A stretch of 64,000 nt of DNA. Origin: Fictibacillus nanhaiensis. Its GTDB lineage: Bacteria > Bacillota > Bacilli > Bacillales > Fictibacillaceae. Of the stretch, positions 33,065-42,713 are shown piece after piece; position 1 is the first letter of the stretch, and every line of letters starts with the position of its first letter. The stretch lies in assembly GCA_017052515.1 (NCBI GenBank), contig JAFHKR010000039.1:1984001-2048000 (forward strand), given 5' to 3'. The translations under genes were made by a program, and so were the position numbers. Below the pieces are notes generated by a model. The model ran no database searches. It saw only the letters and a program-made list of their open reading frames with translations, and had not been told where the DNA came from.

Positions 33065-33970
33065 TCACGTTTGAGTGAATTTACGTATCGCTTCTTTTAA
33101 CTTTCCATTATGCTGATCTAGTTGCAGCTTGGCTTCATGTGGAGCGACGCCTGTAACAAGCTGAAAAATAGCAGCTTTTGTGTTGCCGCCTTGATCTTGT
33201 AAAGCTGATTCCGCTTCTTCTTCTGTTGCACCAGAAGCTTCCATAATAATATTTTTAGCACGTTGAACTAGTTTCTCATTTGTTGGTTGAACATCGACCA
33301 TGAGATTGCTGTACACTTTCCCCCATCTCACCATGCTCGCTGTACTGATCATGTTCAAAACAAGTTTTTGAGCGGTACCTGCTTTCATTCTAGTAGAGCC
33401 TGTGACCACTTCTGGCCCCGTAATAACAGGAATACTAATATCAGCAAGCTTTTCCATCGGTGAATCTGAAGAACACACAAGTGCAGCTGTTAGTGCTCCT
33501 TTTGTTTTGGCATACTTTATCGCCCCTAAGCAATAGGGCGTTCTGCCAGAAGCAGCAATAGCTACAACAACATCTCTTTCTGTTATTTCTAAAGCTTTAA
33601 GGTCGGATTGGCCTAACTCTGCATCATCTTCCGCTCCTTCGATCGCATGCTGAAGGGCATATTCACCGCCCGCGATGACACCTACTACTAAATGTGGATC
33701 TGTGCCGTAAGTAGGAGGACATTCTGATGCATCCAACACACCTAACCGTCCACTTGTTCCTGCACCGATATAAATCAATCGACCACGATTTTCAAAAGCT
33801 GTGACTACTTTTTCAACAACAGAACTGATTTCTTTTAAAACAGGAGTAATACAACTGGCTACTCCCAGATCGGCTTCGTGTATTTTTTGAATCACTTCTA
33901 AAGTTGTAAGTTCATCAATGGTTAACGTGTCAGGATTTCTTCTTTCTGTAGCCAATTTGGTTAAGTCCAT
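33065..33970 (-). CDS. murQ: N-acetylmuramic acid 6-phosphate etherase
   Basis: A 301-residue SIS-fold enzyme that removes D-lactate from MurNAc-6-P to give GlcNAc-6-P. Hallmarks are TERRNPDT at the start, GAGTSGRLGVLDASECPPTYG near 70, IAASGRTPY near 140 and GSTRMKAGTAQKLVLNM near 200. AAAGGAGATC lies before the ATG. It lies between mupG and nagP; its product feeds directly to NagA. Confidence 0.95.
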   Translation of the reverse strand: MDLTKLATERRNPDTLTIDELTTLEVIQKIHEADLGVASCITPVLKEISSVVEKVVTAFENRGRLIYIGAGTSGRLGVLDASECPPTYGTDPHLVVGVIAGGEYALQHAIEGAEDDAELGQSDLKALEITERDVVVAIAASGRTPYCLGAIKYAKTKGALTAALVCSSDSPMEKLADISIPVITGPEVVTGSTRMKAGTAQKLVLNMISTASMVRWGKVYSNLMVDVQPTNEKLVQRAKNIIMEASGATEEEAESALQDQGGNTKAAIFQLVTGVAPHEAKLQLDQHNGKLKEAIRKFTQT

Positions 33971-33996
33971 CTTGATCTCCTTTAAATGAATGTTAT

Positions 33997-35064
33997 TTAC
34001 TTCACTGAAGAAGTCAGCAACACAAATTTCTTCCCACTTCCTACCTTCTTCATCAGTGACAAGCTCTCTTGTTTGATACGACCAGCTACATTCGTTTTCG
34101 TATCAGCGGGAATAGCTTCTAAACAAATCTGTAGTTCCCCCGCATATCTACCATACTTCTCGTTTTCAACCGTAATCGTTCCTTCATTAAATATCTTTAA
34201 TTCATGAGCTTCTTTTTGATAGTTTGAGGGCATTTGTCGTGATTCAACTGAACGGATGACATACTCAGCAGCATCCATTCTATTTGAATGAACCATGTTG
34301 CTGAATTGCTCATACCCTTTATACAAGTCGGCATAAAGAGGGACTGTACCTTCCATTACAAACTTTAATTCTTGCAAAGTTTTGTTCGTAAGGTTTAAAT
34401 CTCCAACGCAGATTTTGTCTGTATTCATTTCTTGAAGTTCCAATGCAGCAAGTGTTGGTGAAACATGTCTGTGATTCTCAATCGTAGGGAGTCCCAGATG
34501 TAATGGTCCACGTAATTGATCATCACCATGAATAAATGCCATCGTTTTGATTCCATATCGATGAAACAGAGCATTTCTCTCATAAAGAGATTGCTTTGAT
34601 ATACCGGTATACGGTTTTGGATAAAAGTTGTGCCAAGCCTCTGTTTGATATGGTTGAAGCCCCTCATCCATTAGATTCTTAAGCTGGTCTTCGTCTATAG
34701 TACTTGCGTTCAGACCCACTTTAAGATGATGAGACAGCCAAGCGATCTGCTTGGCTGTAAACCCATAATCCATCCTGATTCCCGAAATGCCCCAGTCTAT
34801 TATGGAAGGCAGTTCATTAAATGATAAACCTAACCGCTCAAGAGAAGCTGGTGATACATCAGCCATTACTTCCAGATGAAACTGTTGAGCGGTTTTTCCT
34901 AACCATTTTACTTGTTTCACATAATCCACATCTTTTTCTTCAGGAATATGAAGTGAAGTAAAGATGTAATGAAATCCGTTCTTAGCGGCTTTCTCCATCC
35001 AGTTTTTATTAAATGTGTCTGATTCGCTCAGATAGATTGAAATCCCATAACACAAAACATTCAC
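33997..35064 (-). CDS. mupG: 6-phospho-N-acetylmuramidase MupG (DUF871)
   Basis: A 355-residue protein of the DUF871 family: a TIM barrel (GISIYLSE, HYIFTSLHIPEEK, WGISGIRMDYGF, TEAWHNFYPKPYTG) plus a C-terminal cyclophilin-like beta domain (ADTKTNVAGRIK). In Staphylococcus aureus MupG hydrolyses MurNAc-6-P-GlcNAc taken up by MurP. TAGGAGTG precedes the ATG. It lies between murP and murQ, the order expected for a disaccharide route. Confidence 0.9.
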   Translation of the reverse strand: MNVLCYGISIYLSESDTFNKNWMEKAAKNGFHYIFTSLHIPEEKDVDYVKQVKWLGKTAQQFHLEVMADVSPASLERLGLSFNELPSIIDWGISGIRMDYGFTAKQIAWLSHHLKVGLNASTIDEDQLKNLMDEGLQPYQTEAWHNFYPKPYTGISKQSLYERNALFHRYGIKTMAFIHGDDQLRGPLHLGLPTIENHRHVSPTLAALELQEMNTDKICVGDLNLTNKTLQELKFVMEGTVPLYADLYKGYEQFSNMVHSNRMDAAEYVIRSVESRQMPSNYQKEAHELKIFNEGTITVENEKYGRYAGELQICLEAIPADTKTNVAGRIKQESLSLMKKVGSGKKFVLLTSSVK

Positions 35065-35075
35065 TCCTAAATTCG

Positions 35076-36449
35076 TTAGATGTCTTTTGCCATACTCTCT
35101 TTAAATCCAAACGTCCATGTGAATAAGAATCCGAAGAAATAAGCAATAACTAATCCTACTAGATAGAGAACCATTTCGTTTGCGTTGACAAGGAACACGA
35201 GTGGTATGCCTGATACACCAATGGCAATCGTAGCGACTTCATAAAACGCTTGGAACGCTCCCCCGACTGCTGCTCCAAGACAAGCTGTTAAGAATGGTCG
35301 CCCGAGTGGGAGAGTAACACCAAAGATTAACGGCTCTCCAATCCCGAGCATACCTACAGGTAATCCACCTTTAATTACTTTACGAAGACGTTGGTTCTTC
35401 GTCTTAAAGTAGATCGCAAATGCAGCACCTACTTGCCCTGCTCCACCCATCGCTAAAATAGGTAATAATGGATCATCACCAATCGTATTAATAAGTTCCA
35501 TGTGTACTGGTGTTAATCCTTGATGCAATCCTGTTACAACCAATGGAAGGAATGTTCCTGCTAAGATAAGTCCAGAGAAAATACCGCCAATATCAATTAA
35601 ATTTAACAAACCTTTTGTAATTAGATCTGACAAAAATCCGCCTACTGGCTGAAGAACAAATAGCGTAGCAAACCCTGTAATTAGTAATGCTAATGTTGGT
35701 GTAACAATAATGTCGATGGAAGGGTGTACAAATTTTCTAATACGCTTTTCCAAAAAGGCGATTAGAACAGCGGCAAGCATTACACCAATCAATCCACCAC
35801 GCCCTACCACAAGTGGATCTCCAAAGAGGGTGATATTCGCAAGACCCGGGTTAATCAGCAAAATACCTGCTGCTCCACCTAATGCTGGAGTTCCACCAAA
35901 TTCTTTGGCTGTATTGATACCGACAAACACAGCTAGATAACTAAATACACCCCAACCGATTAAGCTCAGCATCTGTATAATTGAAGATTCTGGGTCAGCA
36001 TCCATTCTTATCGCAACGTTTGTTATTCCAGCAATTAAACCTGAAGCAACAATAGCAGGAATTAACGGAATAAAAATGCTAGCGATCTTACGAAGAAACT
36101 GTTTGAATGGTGTTGCATTCTTCTTGTTGATGGCATCCTTATTCATTCTTGCCATCTGTTCAAGGTCCATGGGATCTGTCTCATCTAGAGATTGAATGTT
36201 CATACCCGTTTCTTCACTCATCGCAAGTGTGACACGATTAACGATGCCGGGCCCAACAATGATTTGTAACGTATCATCTTCCACGACACCTAACACACCA
36301 TCTACTTCTTTAAGACCTTTGAGATCCGCCTTTGACGGGTCGTGTAAAGTAACCCTAATTCTTGTCATACAGTGCATCAACGATTGGATGTTTGAAGAAC
36401 CTCCAAGCTTTTCAATGATGCCATGAGCCATTTGCTGCTCTTTCCCCAT
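35076..36449 (-). CDS. murP: PTS permease EIIBC, MurNAc/MurNAc-GlcNAc type (MurP)
   Basis: A 457-residue IIB-IIC permease. The N-terminal IIB domain has the phospho-Cys in LMHCMTRIRVTL near residue 27; the IIC domain follows from about 110 with GIGEPLIFGVTLPLGRPF near 370. Domain order differs from NagP, and it also lacks IIA. With MupG next to it, the likely cargo is the MurNAc-GlcNAc disaccharide or MurNAc. AAAAGGGGGAAG precedes the ATG, and a cre-like site lies 17-30 nt upstream of the start. Confidence 0.87.
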   Translation of the reverse strand: MGKEQQMAHGIIEKLGGSSNIQSLMHCMTRIRVTLHDPSKADLKGLKEVDGVLGVVEDDTLQIIVGPGIVNRVTLAMSEETGMNIQSLDETDPMDLEQMARMNKDAINKKNATPFKQFLRKIASIFIPLIPAIVASGLIAGITNVAIRMDADPESSIIQMLSLIGWGVFSYLAVFVGINTAKEFGGTPALGGAAGILLINPGLANITLFGDPLVVGRGGLIGVMLAAVLIAFLEKRIRKFVHPSIDIIVTPTLALLITGFATLFVLQPVGGFLSDLITKGLLNLIDIGGIFSGLILAGTFLPLVVTGLHQGLTPVHMELINTIGDDPLLPILAMGGAGQVGAAFAIYFKTKNQRLRKVIKGGLPVGMLGIGEPLIFGVTLPLGRPFLTACLGAAVGGAFQAFYEVATIAIGVSGIPLVFLVNANEMVLYLVGLVIAYFFGFLFTWTFGFKESMAKDI

Positions 36450-36465
36450 GCTTCTTCCCCCTTTT

Positions 36466-36479
36466 GGTAAACGCTTTCA
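36466..36479 (-). promoter_or_regulatory. Candidate cre (CcpA) site upstream of murP
   Basis: TGAAAGCGTTTACC matches TGWAANCGNTNWCA at 13 of 14 positions. It lies between nagR and murP and could act as a roadblock for the distal genes. AAACGCT/AGCGTTT arms at 36491-36511 flank the nagR stop. Confidence 0.6.
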
Positions 36480-36503
36480 TTTTTTTATATAAAACGCTAT
36501 TTG

Positions 36504-37223
36504 TCAGCGTTTCATATCGATCATAAATTTGTAGCGATCGCCTCGATACACCGATTGAACAAGTTCAAGAGGCCTTCCAGTCGTTAAATATGTTTGTCTC
36601 TTAATAAGAAGAACTGCTGCACCTTTTGTAATTTCAAGTATCTCGCTTTCTGCTTCACGCGAAATGGAAGCTTCTAAACTCTGTGTTGCATAATCTATAA
36701 CAAAGCCTGCATTCTCAACTTCAGAATACAAAGACCCTTGTTTTATGTGTGATTCGTTTAATTCAAGAAGATCACTCGGAACATATGTCGTCTCGAATGC
36801 CATCGGAATATCATTCGCGAGGCGAACACGTTTAATCTCATAAATTATCTGGTCCTCTTTAATCTCAAGTGCTTTTGCTACTCTATTTTCAGCAGTCGTT
36901 TTTTGGAAAGATATGAGTCTGGATGCTGGTCTCAAGCCTCGAGATTTCATGTCTTCAGTAAAACTTGTAAGACCTAAAAGCTTCTGTTCAATTTTTTTTG
37001 CAGAAACAAACGTTCCTTTACCTTTCTGACGAGTTAAGTAGCCATCATTCACAAGATTATTGATTGCTTGCCGGACTGTCATACGGCTTACTTCATAGTT
37101 CTCAGCAAACTCTCTTTCAGAAGGTATCATCGTTTCTGATTCCCATTCACCCTTATCAATCTTTTGTTTGATCGCTTCTTCAATCTGAAAGTAAAGTGGC
37201 ATCGGTGATGTTTTATCGATCAT
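36504..37223 (-). CDS. nagR: GntR/HutC-family regulator NagR (YvoA)
   Basis: A 239-residue regulator: winged helix with SEREFAENYEVSRMTVRQAINNLV near 40-65 and a UTRA effector domain (LLGLTSFTEDMKSRG, ETTYVPSDLL, LEASISREAESEIL). B. subtilis NagR represses nagAB and nagP and is released by glucosamine-6-P or GlcNAc-6-P. The start is only weakly supported: GAGGAGAG, which overlaps the nagB end, is about 13 bases off. It follows nagB closely in the same transcript, giving autoregulation through the dre site before nagA. Confidence 0.92.
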   Translation of the reverse strand: MIDKTSPMPLYFQIEEAIKQKIDKGEWESETMIPSEREFAENYEVSRMTVRQAINNLVNDGYLTRQKGKGTFVSAKKIEQKLLGLTSFTEDMKSRGLRPASRLISFQKTTAENRVAKALEIKEDQIIYEIKRVRLANDIPMAFETTYVPSDLLELNESHIKQGSLYSEVENAGFVIDYATQSLEASISREAESEILEITKGAAVLLIKRQTYLTTGRPLELVQSVYRGDRYKFMIDMKR

Positions 37224-37231
37224 AAAAATAC

Positions 37232-37951
37232 TTAACTCTCCTCTTCTAAAAGACTCCTCGCACCTCGATCAGCTATAACCGTAACGTTAGGATGGTGATT
37301 CAGCACCGTAGCAGGTATATTTTCATTCAGAGATCCTTTAAAAAGCTCTCTTACTGCATGAGCCTTTTTCAAGCCTGCTGCAAGAAGCAGGATTTCTTTG
37401 CTCTCGAGTATCGTTCCAATTCCCATCGTGATTGCTTTTCGGGGCTGTTTCTCTCTTGTAAAATATTTAGCGTTTGCACTTAATGTAGACTCTGTTAACT
37501 CGACTACATGGGTTCGCGAACTAAAATCAGTACCGGGTTCATTAAAACCGATGTGTCCGTTCTCTCCTATTCCCAGCACTTGTAGATCAATTCCACCGAG
37601 CTGTTGAATTACTGCTTCGTACCGCATGCATTCTTTTTCAAGATCTACAGCGTATCCATCTGGAATATGAGTTTGATGGTTAGGTATTCCGATTGGGTCG
37701 AACACGTTTTGATGCATGTAAGCATGATAAGCTTTAGAACCGACATACTCATCCAGATTTACGGTGTGTACATGAGATAAAGAAAGCTTATATTCTTTAC
37801 TATATTTTGAAAGGTGTCGGTACATGCCTAAAGGTGTCCTACCTGTTGCAAGTCCGAGCACAACGCGATCAGCATTCTTTATTTTGGAAAATACATATTC
37901 TGCTGCCATTCTACTAAGCTCTTCTTCGCCGGAAACCTTAATTAATTTCAA
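37232..37951 (-). CDS. nagB: Glucosamine-6-phosphate deaminase
   Basis: A 239-residue enzyme converting glucosamine-6-P to fructose-6-P and ammonia. Motifs: LGLATGRTPLGMYRHL near 40, VNLDEYVG with the catalytic Asp, LGIGENGHIGFNEPGTDF near 125 and AITMGIGTIL. The open frame runs 14 codons upstream, but GGGGGAA and an overlap of the TTG start with the nagA stop (TTGA) fix the start at 37951; length then agrees with B. subtilis NagB. Confidence 0.94.
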   Translation of the reverse strand: MKLIKVSGEEELSRMAAEYVFSKIKNADRVVLGLATGRTPLGMYRHLSKYSKEYKLSLSHVHTVNLDEYVGSKAYHAYMHQNVFDPIGIPNHQTHIPDGYAVDLEKECMRYEAVIQQLGGIDLQVLGIGENGHIGFNEPGTDFSSRTHVVELTESTLSANAKYFTREKQPRKAITMGIGTILESKEILLLAAGLKKAHAVRELFKGSLNENIPATVLNHHPNVTVIADRGARSLLEEES

Positions 37952-39135
37952 ACTCGTTCCCCCTTTCGGTGATACACAAGCTCTCCTCGACAAAATGTCA
38001 TAAGTACATCGCAGTCCTCCGTCAACACCGTAATATCGGCATCTTTACCGACAGAAAGACTTCCTTTCCGTTCAAAAATCTGCAGTTCTTTTGCCGCATT
38101 CTCACTCGACATTTTCGCAATATCTGACCAAGAGCATTGCGTATAATCCATCATATTTTTAACAGCTATATTCATGGGTAAGATACTTCCTGCTAGCGTT
38201 CCATCAATCAATCTAGCTTCATTCCCAGTTACTGTTACTTGCTGTCCGCCAAGTGTATAGGTCCCTTCTCCAAGACCTTTTGCTCTCATTGAATCGGTAA
38301 TTAAGATCGTGCGTTCTGGACCAGTAGAATGATAGGCTAGTCGTATCATCTCAGGGCTGGCATGAACGCCATCTACGATCATCTCAACCATCAACTCTTG
38401 CTGTAAGAGAGCAGCACCTGCAACACCTGGATCTCGGTGATGCATTCCACGCATACCGTTAAATAAATGGGTAACGTGAGAAATGCCGGATTCAATTCCA
38501 ACTTTAACTTCTACAAAAGAACTGTCACTGTGACCAATCGATGCGATTATACCTTGTGAAGATAAGTACTTTGTAAGCTCTAATCCACCTTCCATCTCAG
38601 GCGCTAACGTAACTAGTTTTATTTGGTTATCAGCACTTTTTTGAAACTCGTTAAATTGGCTAACATCAGGTTGCTGAATAAAAGATGTAGGCTGCGCTCC
38701 CGCTCGTTTTGGAGAAATAAATGGCCCTTCAAGATGAATACCGAGCAACTCAGCGGCGGAACTTTGAGATTCTAACATAAAGTTAGAAGCGGTATTCAGT
38801 GCCCTATTAATTACTGATATTTCTTCAGTCATCGTTGTTGCTAAAAAGGATGTTGTTCCTTCTGCTGGGAGAACTTTTGAGATCGTCTCTAATGCCTCTT
38901 TTGTTCCGTCCATAAAATCTGCTCCATCAGCACCATGAATATGAATATCGATCATGCCAGGAATGATAATACTTCCCTGCGGCATGTTATACCTGATAAC
39001 ATCTTCATCTATTAAAGGGGAATCTGATGTGCCAACATGAAAAATCTTATCGTTCTTCATCCATACATATCCATTATTAACGAGCTGTCCTTCTTCGTTA
39101 ATTAAATCTCCAACTAGTAAAATATTAGGTTTCAT
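37948..39135 (-). CDS. nagA: N-acetylglucosamine-6-phosphate deacetylase
   Basis: A 395-residue amidohydrolase removing acetate from GlcNAc-6-P. Metal ligands and motifs: PGMIDIHIHGADG near 60, HLEGPFISPKRAGAQP near 135, IGHSDSS and VTHLFNGMRGMHHRDPG near 200-225, and ILITDSM near 280 with the catalytic Asp. The ATG at 39135 has AGGGGGG five bases upstream; a GTG two codons earlier overlaps it. First gene of the long transcript nagA-nagB-nagR-murP-mupG-murQ-nagP, behind a dre operator. Confidence 0.95.
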   Translation of the reverse strand: MKPNILLVGDLINEEGQLVNNGYVWMKNDKIFHVGTSDSPLIDEDVIRYNMPQGSIIIPGMIDIHIHGADGADFMDGTKEALETISKVLPAEGTTSFLATTMTEEISVINRALNTASNFMLESQSSAAELLGIHLEGPFISPKRAGAQPTSFIQQPDVSQFNEFQKSADNQIKLVTLAPEMEGGLELTKYLSSQGIIASIGHSDSSFVEVKVGIESGISHVTHLFNGMRGMHHRDPGVAGAALLQQELMVEMIVDGVHASPEMIRLAYHSTGPERTILITDSMRAKGLGEGTYTLGGQQVTVTGNEARLIDGTLAGSILPMNIAVKNMMDYTQCSWSDIAKMSSENAAKELQIFERKGSLSVGKDADITVLTEDCDVLMTFCRGELVYHRKGERV

Positions 39136-39180
39136 GTCCACCCCCCCTTATCACTTTATGCCTAGCCTAACATTCTTATA

Positions 39181-39199
39181 ACTAGTTGTCTATACCAGT
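39181..39199. promoter_or_regulatory. NagR operator (dre site) before nagA
   Basis: Minus strand ACTGGTATAGACAACTAGT, matching the NagR/DasR-type dre pattern (TGGTATAGA-x-CACTAG). It is identical over 19 bases to the site before nagZ. It fills the spacer of a plausible promoter CTGACT-N16-TATAAG. Confidence 0.85.
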
Positions 39200-39212
39200 C
39201 AGAAAATTCAAA

Positions 39213-39245
39213 TAAAAAGCCAGGGCTAAATAAACCGCCTTAGCT
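39213..39245 (-). terminator. Terminator of nagZ-namZ
   Basis: AGCTAAGGC / GCCCTGGCT (one mismatch, one wobble) on the minus strand then five U. Confidence 0.75.
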
Positions 39246-39256
39246 CTTTCTTACTT

Positions 39257-40507
39257 TTAATACAATAAATATTTTTTTCTTACATTTTTAAAGTTCTCAA
39301 GTTCTTGATCGTATCGAGAGACGATTTCATCAACTGTACGTCCTGTTTCAATATACTCTCGGACCCATCCATTCCCTGCTAATAAGTCGAAGAAAGAAAT
39401 CCCTCTACTATCCTCTGCCCTAAATGCAAAGTCATTTGGATAAAGATCATGAATCGCTTTCACAAGCGTGATTCCTGTAAGAACAGGCTGAAACAATTTT
39501 TCATCTTTCACGTGAATTTCCACACCGTGAGATAGCTTACCTGCATGTTTTGATGAAGCCGGAGTAAACGAGGCTGCTCTAAATGAAACACCAGGCAAAG
39601 CTTCTTTATTTAATTTCTCAGCTAATTGATCTCCGTTAATAAATGGAGCACCGATTAACTCAAACGGCTTAGTCGTTCCCCGACCTTCTGAAACATTCGT
39701 TCCTTCAATCAGTGCACTTCCTGGATAAACAAGTGCCGTTTGCTTAGTTGGCATGTTAGGAGAAGGCAACACCCATTCAAGCCCACTGTCTTCATAGCTC
39801 CACGATCTCTTCCATCCTTTCATTTCTACCACTTTTAAATCCGCATCAATATCAAACTCTTGGTTAAATAATTTTGCCAGTTCTCCTACAGTCATACCGT
39901 GCCTTAACGGAATAGGGTACAGTCCTACAAAAGAGGAATACGCAGGATCTAATACTGGCCCTTCTACTTCTTTACCACCAAGTGGATTCGGACGATCTAG
40001 TACGACAAATGGTATATTGTTCTCTTTTGCAGCTTCCATCGCATAAGCCATCGTGTAAATATACGTATAGAAACGAGTACCTACATCTTGAATATCAAAA
40101 ACCAAAACATCGATTCCTTCAAGCATCTCAGGAGTTGGTTTTTTCGTTGCTCCATACAAGCTATAGACCGGAAGACCTGTTTTTGGATCATTGTAGAACT
40201 CTACATATTCTCCAGCTTGAGCACTCCCACGCACTCCATGTTCAGGTCCGTACAAAGCTTTGAGCTCTATATCGGGATGGTTGTATAAAACATCCACGAT
40301 GCTGTTCAAGTTGCGATCTACACCAGTCGGATTTGTGATTAACCCGACCTTTTTACCTTTTAATACCTTCATTTCATGATTAAGCAGCTGCTCTAACCCT
40401 GTCTTAAATCGTTTATTATGTTCTACATCTCTTTGCGTAGCCTGTGCATTAGGCAATATAGAAGAAAACAGCATCAATATTGTAAAAAGAATTCCCCATT
40501 TTTTCAT
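39257..40507 (-). CDS. namZ: Secreted exo-beta-N-acetylmuramidase NamZ (YbbC, DUF1343)
   Basis: A 416-residue protein with a Sec signal peptide (WGILFTILMLFSSILPNAQA). DUF1343 features: KVGLITNPTGVDRNL near 55, YGPEHGVRG, FDIQDVGTRFYTYI, DRPNPLGG and SEGRGTTKPFELIG. In B. subtilis NamZ releases MurNAc from the non-reducing end of glycan fragments outside the cell. GGAGGGGATC precedes the ATG. It is in one unit with nagZ (14-nt gap), so the two exo-enzymes act in alternation. Confidence 0.92.
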   Translation of the reverse strand: MKKWGILFTILMLFSSILPNAQATQRDVEHNKRFKTGLEQLLNHEMKVLKGKKVGLITNPTGVDRNLNSIVDVLYNHPDIELKALYGPEHGVRGSAQAGEYVEFYNDPKTGLPVYSLYGATKKPTPEMLEGIDVLVFDIQDVGTRFYTYIYTMAYAMEAAKENNIPFVVLDRPNPLGGKEVEGPVLDPAYSSFVGLYPIPLRHGMTVGELAKLFNQEFDIDADLKVVEMKGWKRSWSYEDSGLEWVLPSPNMPTKQTALVYPGSALIEGTNVSEGRGTTKPFELIGAPFINGDQLAEKLNKEALPGVSFRAASFTPASSKHAGKLSHGVEIHVKDEKLFQPVLTGITLVKAIHDLYPNDFAFRAEDSRGISFFDLLAGNGWVREYIETGRTVDEIVSRYDQELENFKNVRKKYLLY

Positions 40508-40521
40508 TAGATCCCCTCCTA

Positions 40522-42600
40522 TTAGTAGCTTTTACCATGACCGAACGGATAGAGAATTTGTTCTAAACCATTTTCATAGATCGTAACAGGCAACTTCCCT
40601 GAAGGGTTGTTTATTCCAAAAATAGTTTCTGCCGCTGCCCTAAAGCTAGCATCTCTGAAGCTATATTGTGCAAGATAAGCTGAAACTTCAGGAAACGCCA
40701 TAATGTCATAAGGATTTCTAATTCCTACAGCTACTGTTTTATCCGGTGCTGCTTCAATAACTTGGTTGACCATCTGCATCTGAGGAGACGACGGTAGTCG
40801 TCCAGATACGGTAGACGTATGAGTACCAAGCACAACAAGATCTGCATCCTTTACTTTTTGCAGTTGTTCACCATTTAAAGGTTTATCTGCTTTGATCAAC
40901 TCAACAGATGAGTGGTGAGCAGCTAATGCTCGTTGAAGGTTTTCGATATAGGTATTACCAATAACAACTACAGAATCGATTTCGTTTTTGTTAACAGGTA
41001 AAAGGTTATCGTTCTTCACAAGTGTTATTGATTTTCTTGCTACCTCATTCTCTAAATTCTTATGCTCTTGGTTTCCAACCACTTCTTCAGCATGTCCAAT
41101 TTTTTCTTCGATTGGTGTCTCGCTTACTTGTTTGTAAATCCCACGATTCGCTTTTAATGTTAATAGACGTTCAACCGATTGATTCAATCTTGTTTCTGTA
41201 ACTTCGCCATTTTCAACTGCCTCATAAAGTCCATTTGCTACTTCTTCTAATCCTACTGGCATTAACACGATATCTGTACCAGCATTCACTGCACGAATAG
41301 CCGTATCAACTGGTCCAAAGTGATCTACAATGGCTTTCATATTAAGAGCATCTGTTGAGATAACACCTTTAAAGCCCATTTCTTTTCTCACCAAATTGGT
41401 TAATACTTCATAAGACAATGTGGCTGGAAGATTGATTTCCGTTCCATCTTTTTTAGAAATAACAGTCGTTGGATCAATTTTAGGGAATGTTACATGAGCG
41501 GTTAATATAGCATCAATATTATTATTGATCGCTTGCTGGAAAGGATATAACTCAACTTCTAGAAGCCTCTCCTTTTCATGAGGAACAGAAGGTAGACCAA
41601 GATGAGAATCTACTGCTGTGTCTCCATGCCCTGGAAAGTGCTTAGCCGTTGCAGCCATACCTGAGTTTTGCAAGCCCTTAATATAAGCAGTTCCTAAATC
41701 AGCAACTAACTGTGGATCTTCACCAAATGAACGGACACCAATGACAGGGTTGTCAGGATTGTTATTTACATCCAAAGCAGGTGCTAAGTTCATATTAATG
41801 CCTAGTGAATGGAGTTCTGAACCGATAGCATGTCCGACAGATTCCGCCATCTCCGTTGATCTTGTGGCACCAAGCGCCATATTTCCTGGGAAATCGGTAC
41901 CGCTCTGCAAACGTGTCACAATTCCACCTTCTTGGTCGATTGAAACCAATAATCCATAATCTTCATTTGCTTTTTTATACTCATCGACTAATCGTACGGT
42001 CTGCTCTGTCGTGACTACATTTTCTCTAAATAGAATAACCCCACCAAGGTGATACTTTTTTACAAGTTCTCTAATCTCGTCGTTCATTTCCGTTACAGGT
42101 TTCCCTTTCCAATTACGGAAATCTGGCATCAGCATTTGACCAACCTTTTCTTGAACTGTCATAGATTTAATCGCTTTTGAAATTACGTCATATTTTGGAT
42201 TTTTTTGTTTGAGGAACTCAGCCTTTCCGTGTTTCACATGTATTCCAATCTTGTCGAATGACTTACCATCCGTGACTATGATCATTGTTGTACCGTTTTT
42301 ACCGTTTAAACGTACAAGTCCATCATTGTTTACTGTGGCAATTTTTTTGTTCAGTGATTTCCATATTAGATGATTTGCCACTTCGACATATGTTCCATCT
42401 TTACTTGTTAATAATGCGGCTAGATCTACGGTTTCACCATTAATATCTTTACTAAATTGCGGCATATTTTGAGCGATGATTAAGCCAGGGGTGCCTGTAT
42501 GTTGAGTTGAAATACCTTCAGCCTTCCCCACCCCTGCAAACATAGGAACGATTAAAAGGGTAATTAAAAGCACGAAACGAATGTTTATTGATGCTTTCAC
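40522..42600 (-). CDS. nagZ: Secreted beta-N-acetylglucosaminidase NagZ (GH3)
   Basis: A 692-residue GH3 enzyme. A signal peptide of about 27 residues is followed by an extra N-terminal domain (about 30-135, with VNNDGLVRLNGKNGTTMIIVTDG) that looks like a Big_2 immunoglobulin-like fold. The catalytic barrel has SIDQEGG near 215, KHFPGHGDTAVDSHLG near 320 (His/Asp dyad) and STDALNM near 415 (nucleophile Asp). The second alpha/beta domain fills the C-terminus. GTG start with AAGGAGGT seven bases upstream. No lipobox is seen, unlike lipoprotein NagZ of B. subtilis. Confidence 0.93.
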   Translation of the reverse strand: MKASINIRFVLLITLLIVPMFAGVGKAEGISTQHTGTPGLIIAQNMPQFSKDINGETVDLAALLTSKDGTYVEVANHLIWKSLNKKIATVNNDGLVRLNGKNGTTMIIVTDGKSFDKIGIHVKHGKAEFLKQKNPKYDVISKAIKSMTVQEKVGQMLMPDFRNWKGKPVTEMNDEIRELVKKYHLGGVILFRENVVTTEQTVRLVDEYKKANEDYGLLVSIDQEGGIVTRLQSGTDFPGNMALGATRSTEMAESVGHAIGSELHSLGINMNLAPALDVNNNPDNPVIGVRSFGEDPQLVADLGTAYIKGLQNSGMAATAKHFPGHGDTAVDSHLGLPSVPHEKERLLEVELYPFQQAINNNIDAILTAHVTFPKIDPTTVISKKDGTEINLPATLSYEVLTNLVRKEMGFKGVISTDALNMKAIVDHFGPVDTAIRAVNAGTDIVLMPVGLEEVANGLYEAVENGEVTETRLNQSVERLLTLKANRGIYKQVSETPIEEKIGHAEEVVGNQEHKNLENEVARKSITLVKNDNLLPVNKNEIDSVVVIGNTYIENLQRALAAHHSSVELIKADKPLNGEQLQKVKDADLVVLGTHTSTVSGRLPSSPQMQMVNQVIEAAPDKTVAVGIRNPYDIMAFPEVSAYLAQYSFRDASFRAAAETIFGINNPSGKLPVTIYENGLEQILYPFGHGKSY

Positions 42601-42621
42601 TTTACTAACCTCCTTAAATTT

Positions 42622-42635
42622 TGGTAGCGCTTTCT
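42622..42635 (-). promoter_or_regulatory. Candidate cre site in the nagZ leader
   Basis: AGAAAGCGCTACCA matches the cre consensus at 12 of 14 positions and lies between the dre site and the ribosome binding site. Confidence 0.45.
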
Positions 42636-42713
42636 TTGTCACTTTTCGGTAAAAAAAAAGCGGTTCCTGTCGCAAGAAGACAAAACAGAACTTAAGTCCC
42701 TTAGCATACTAGG

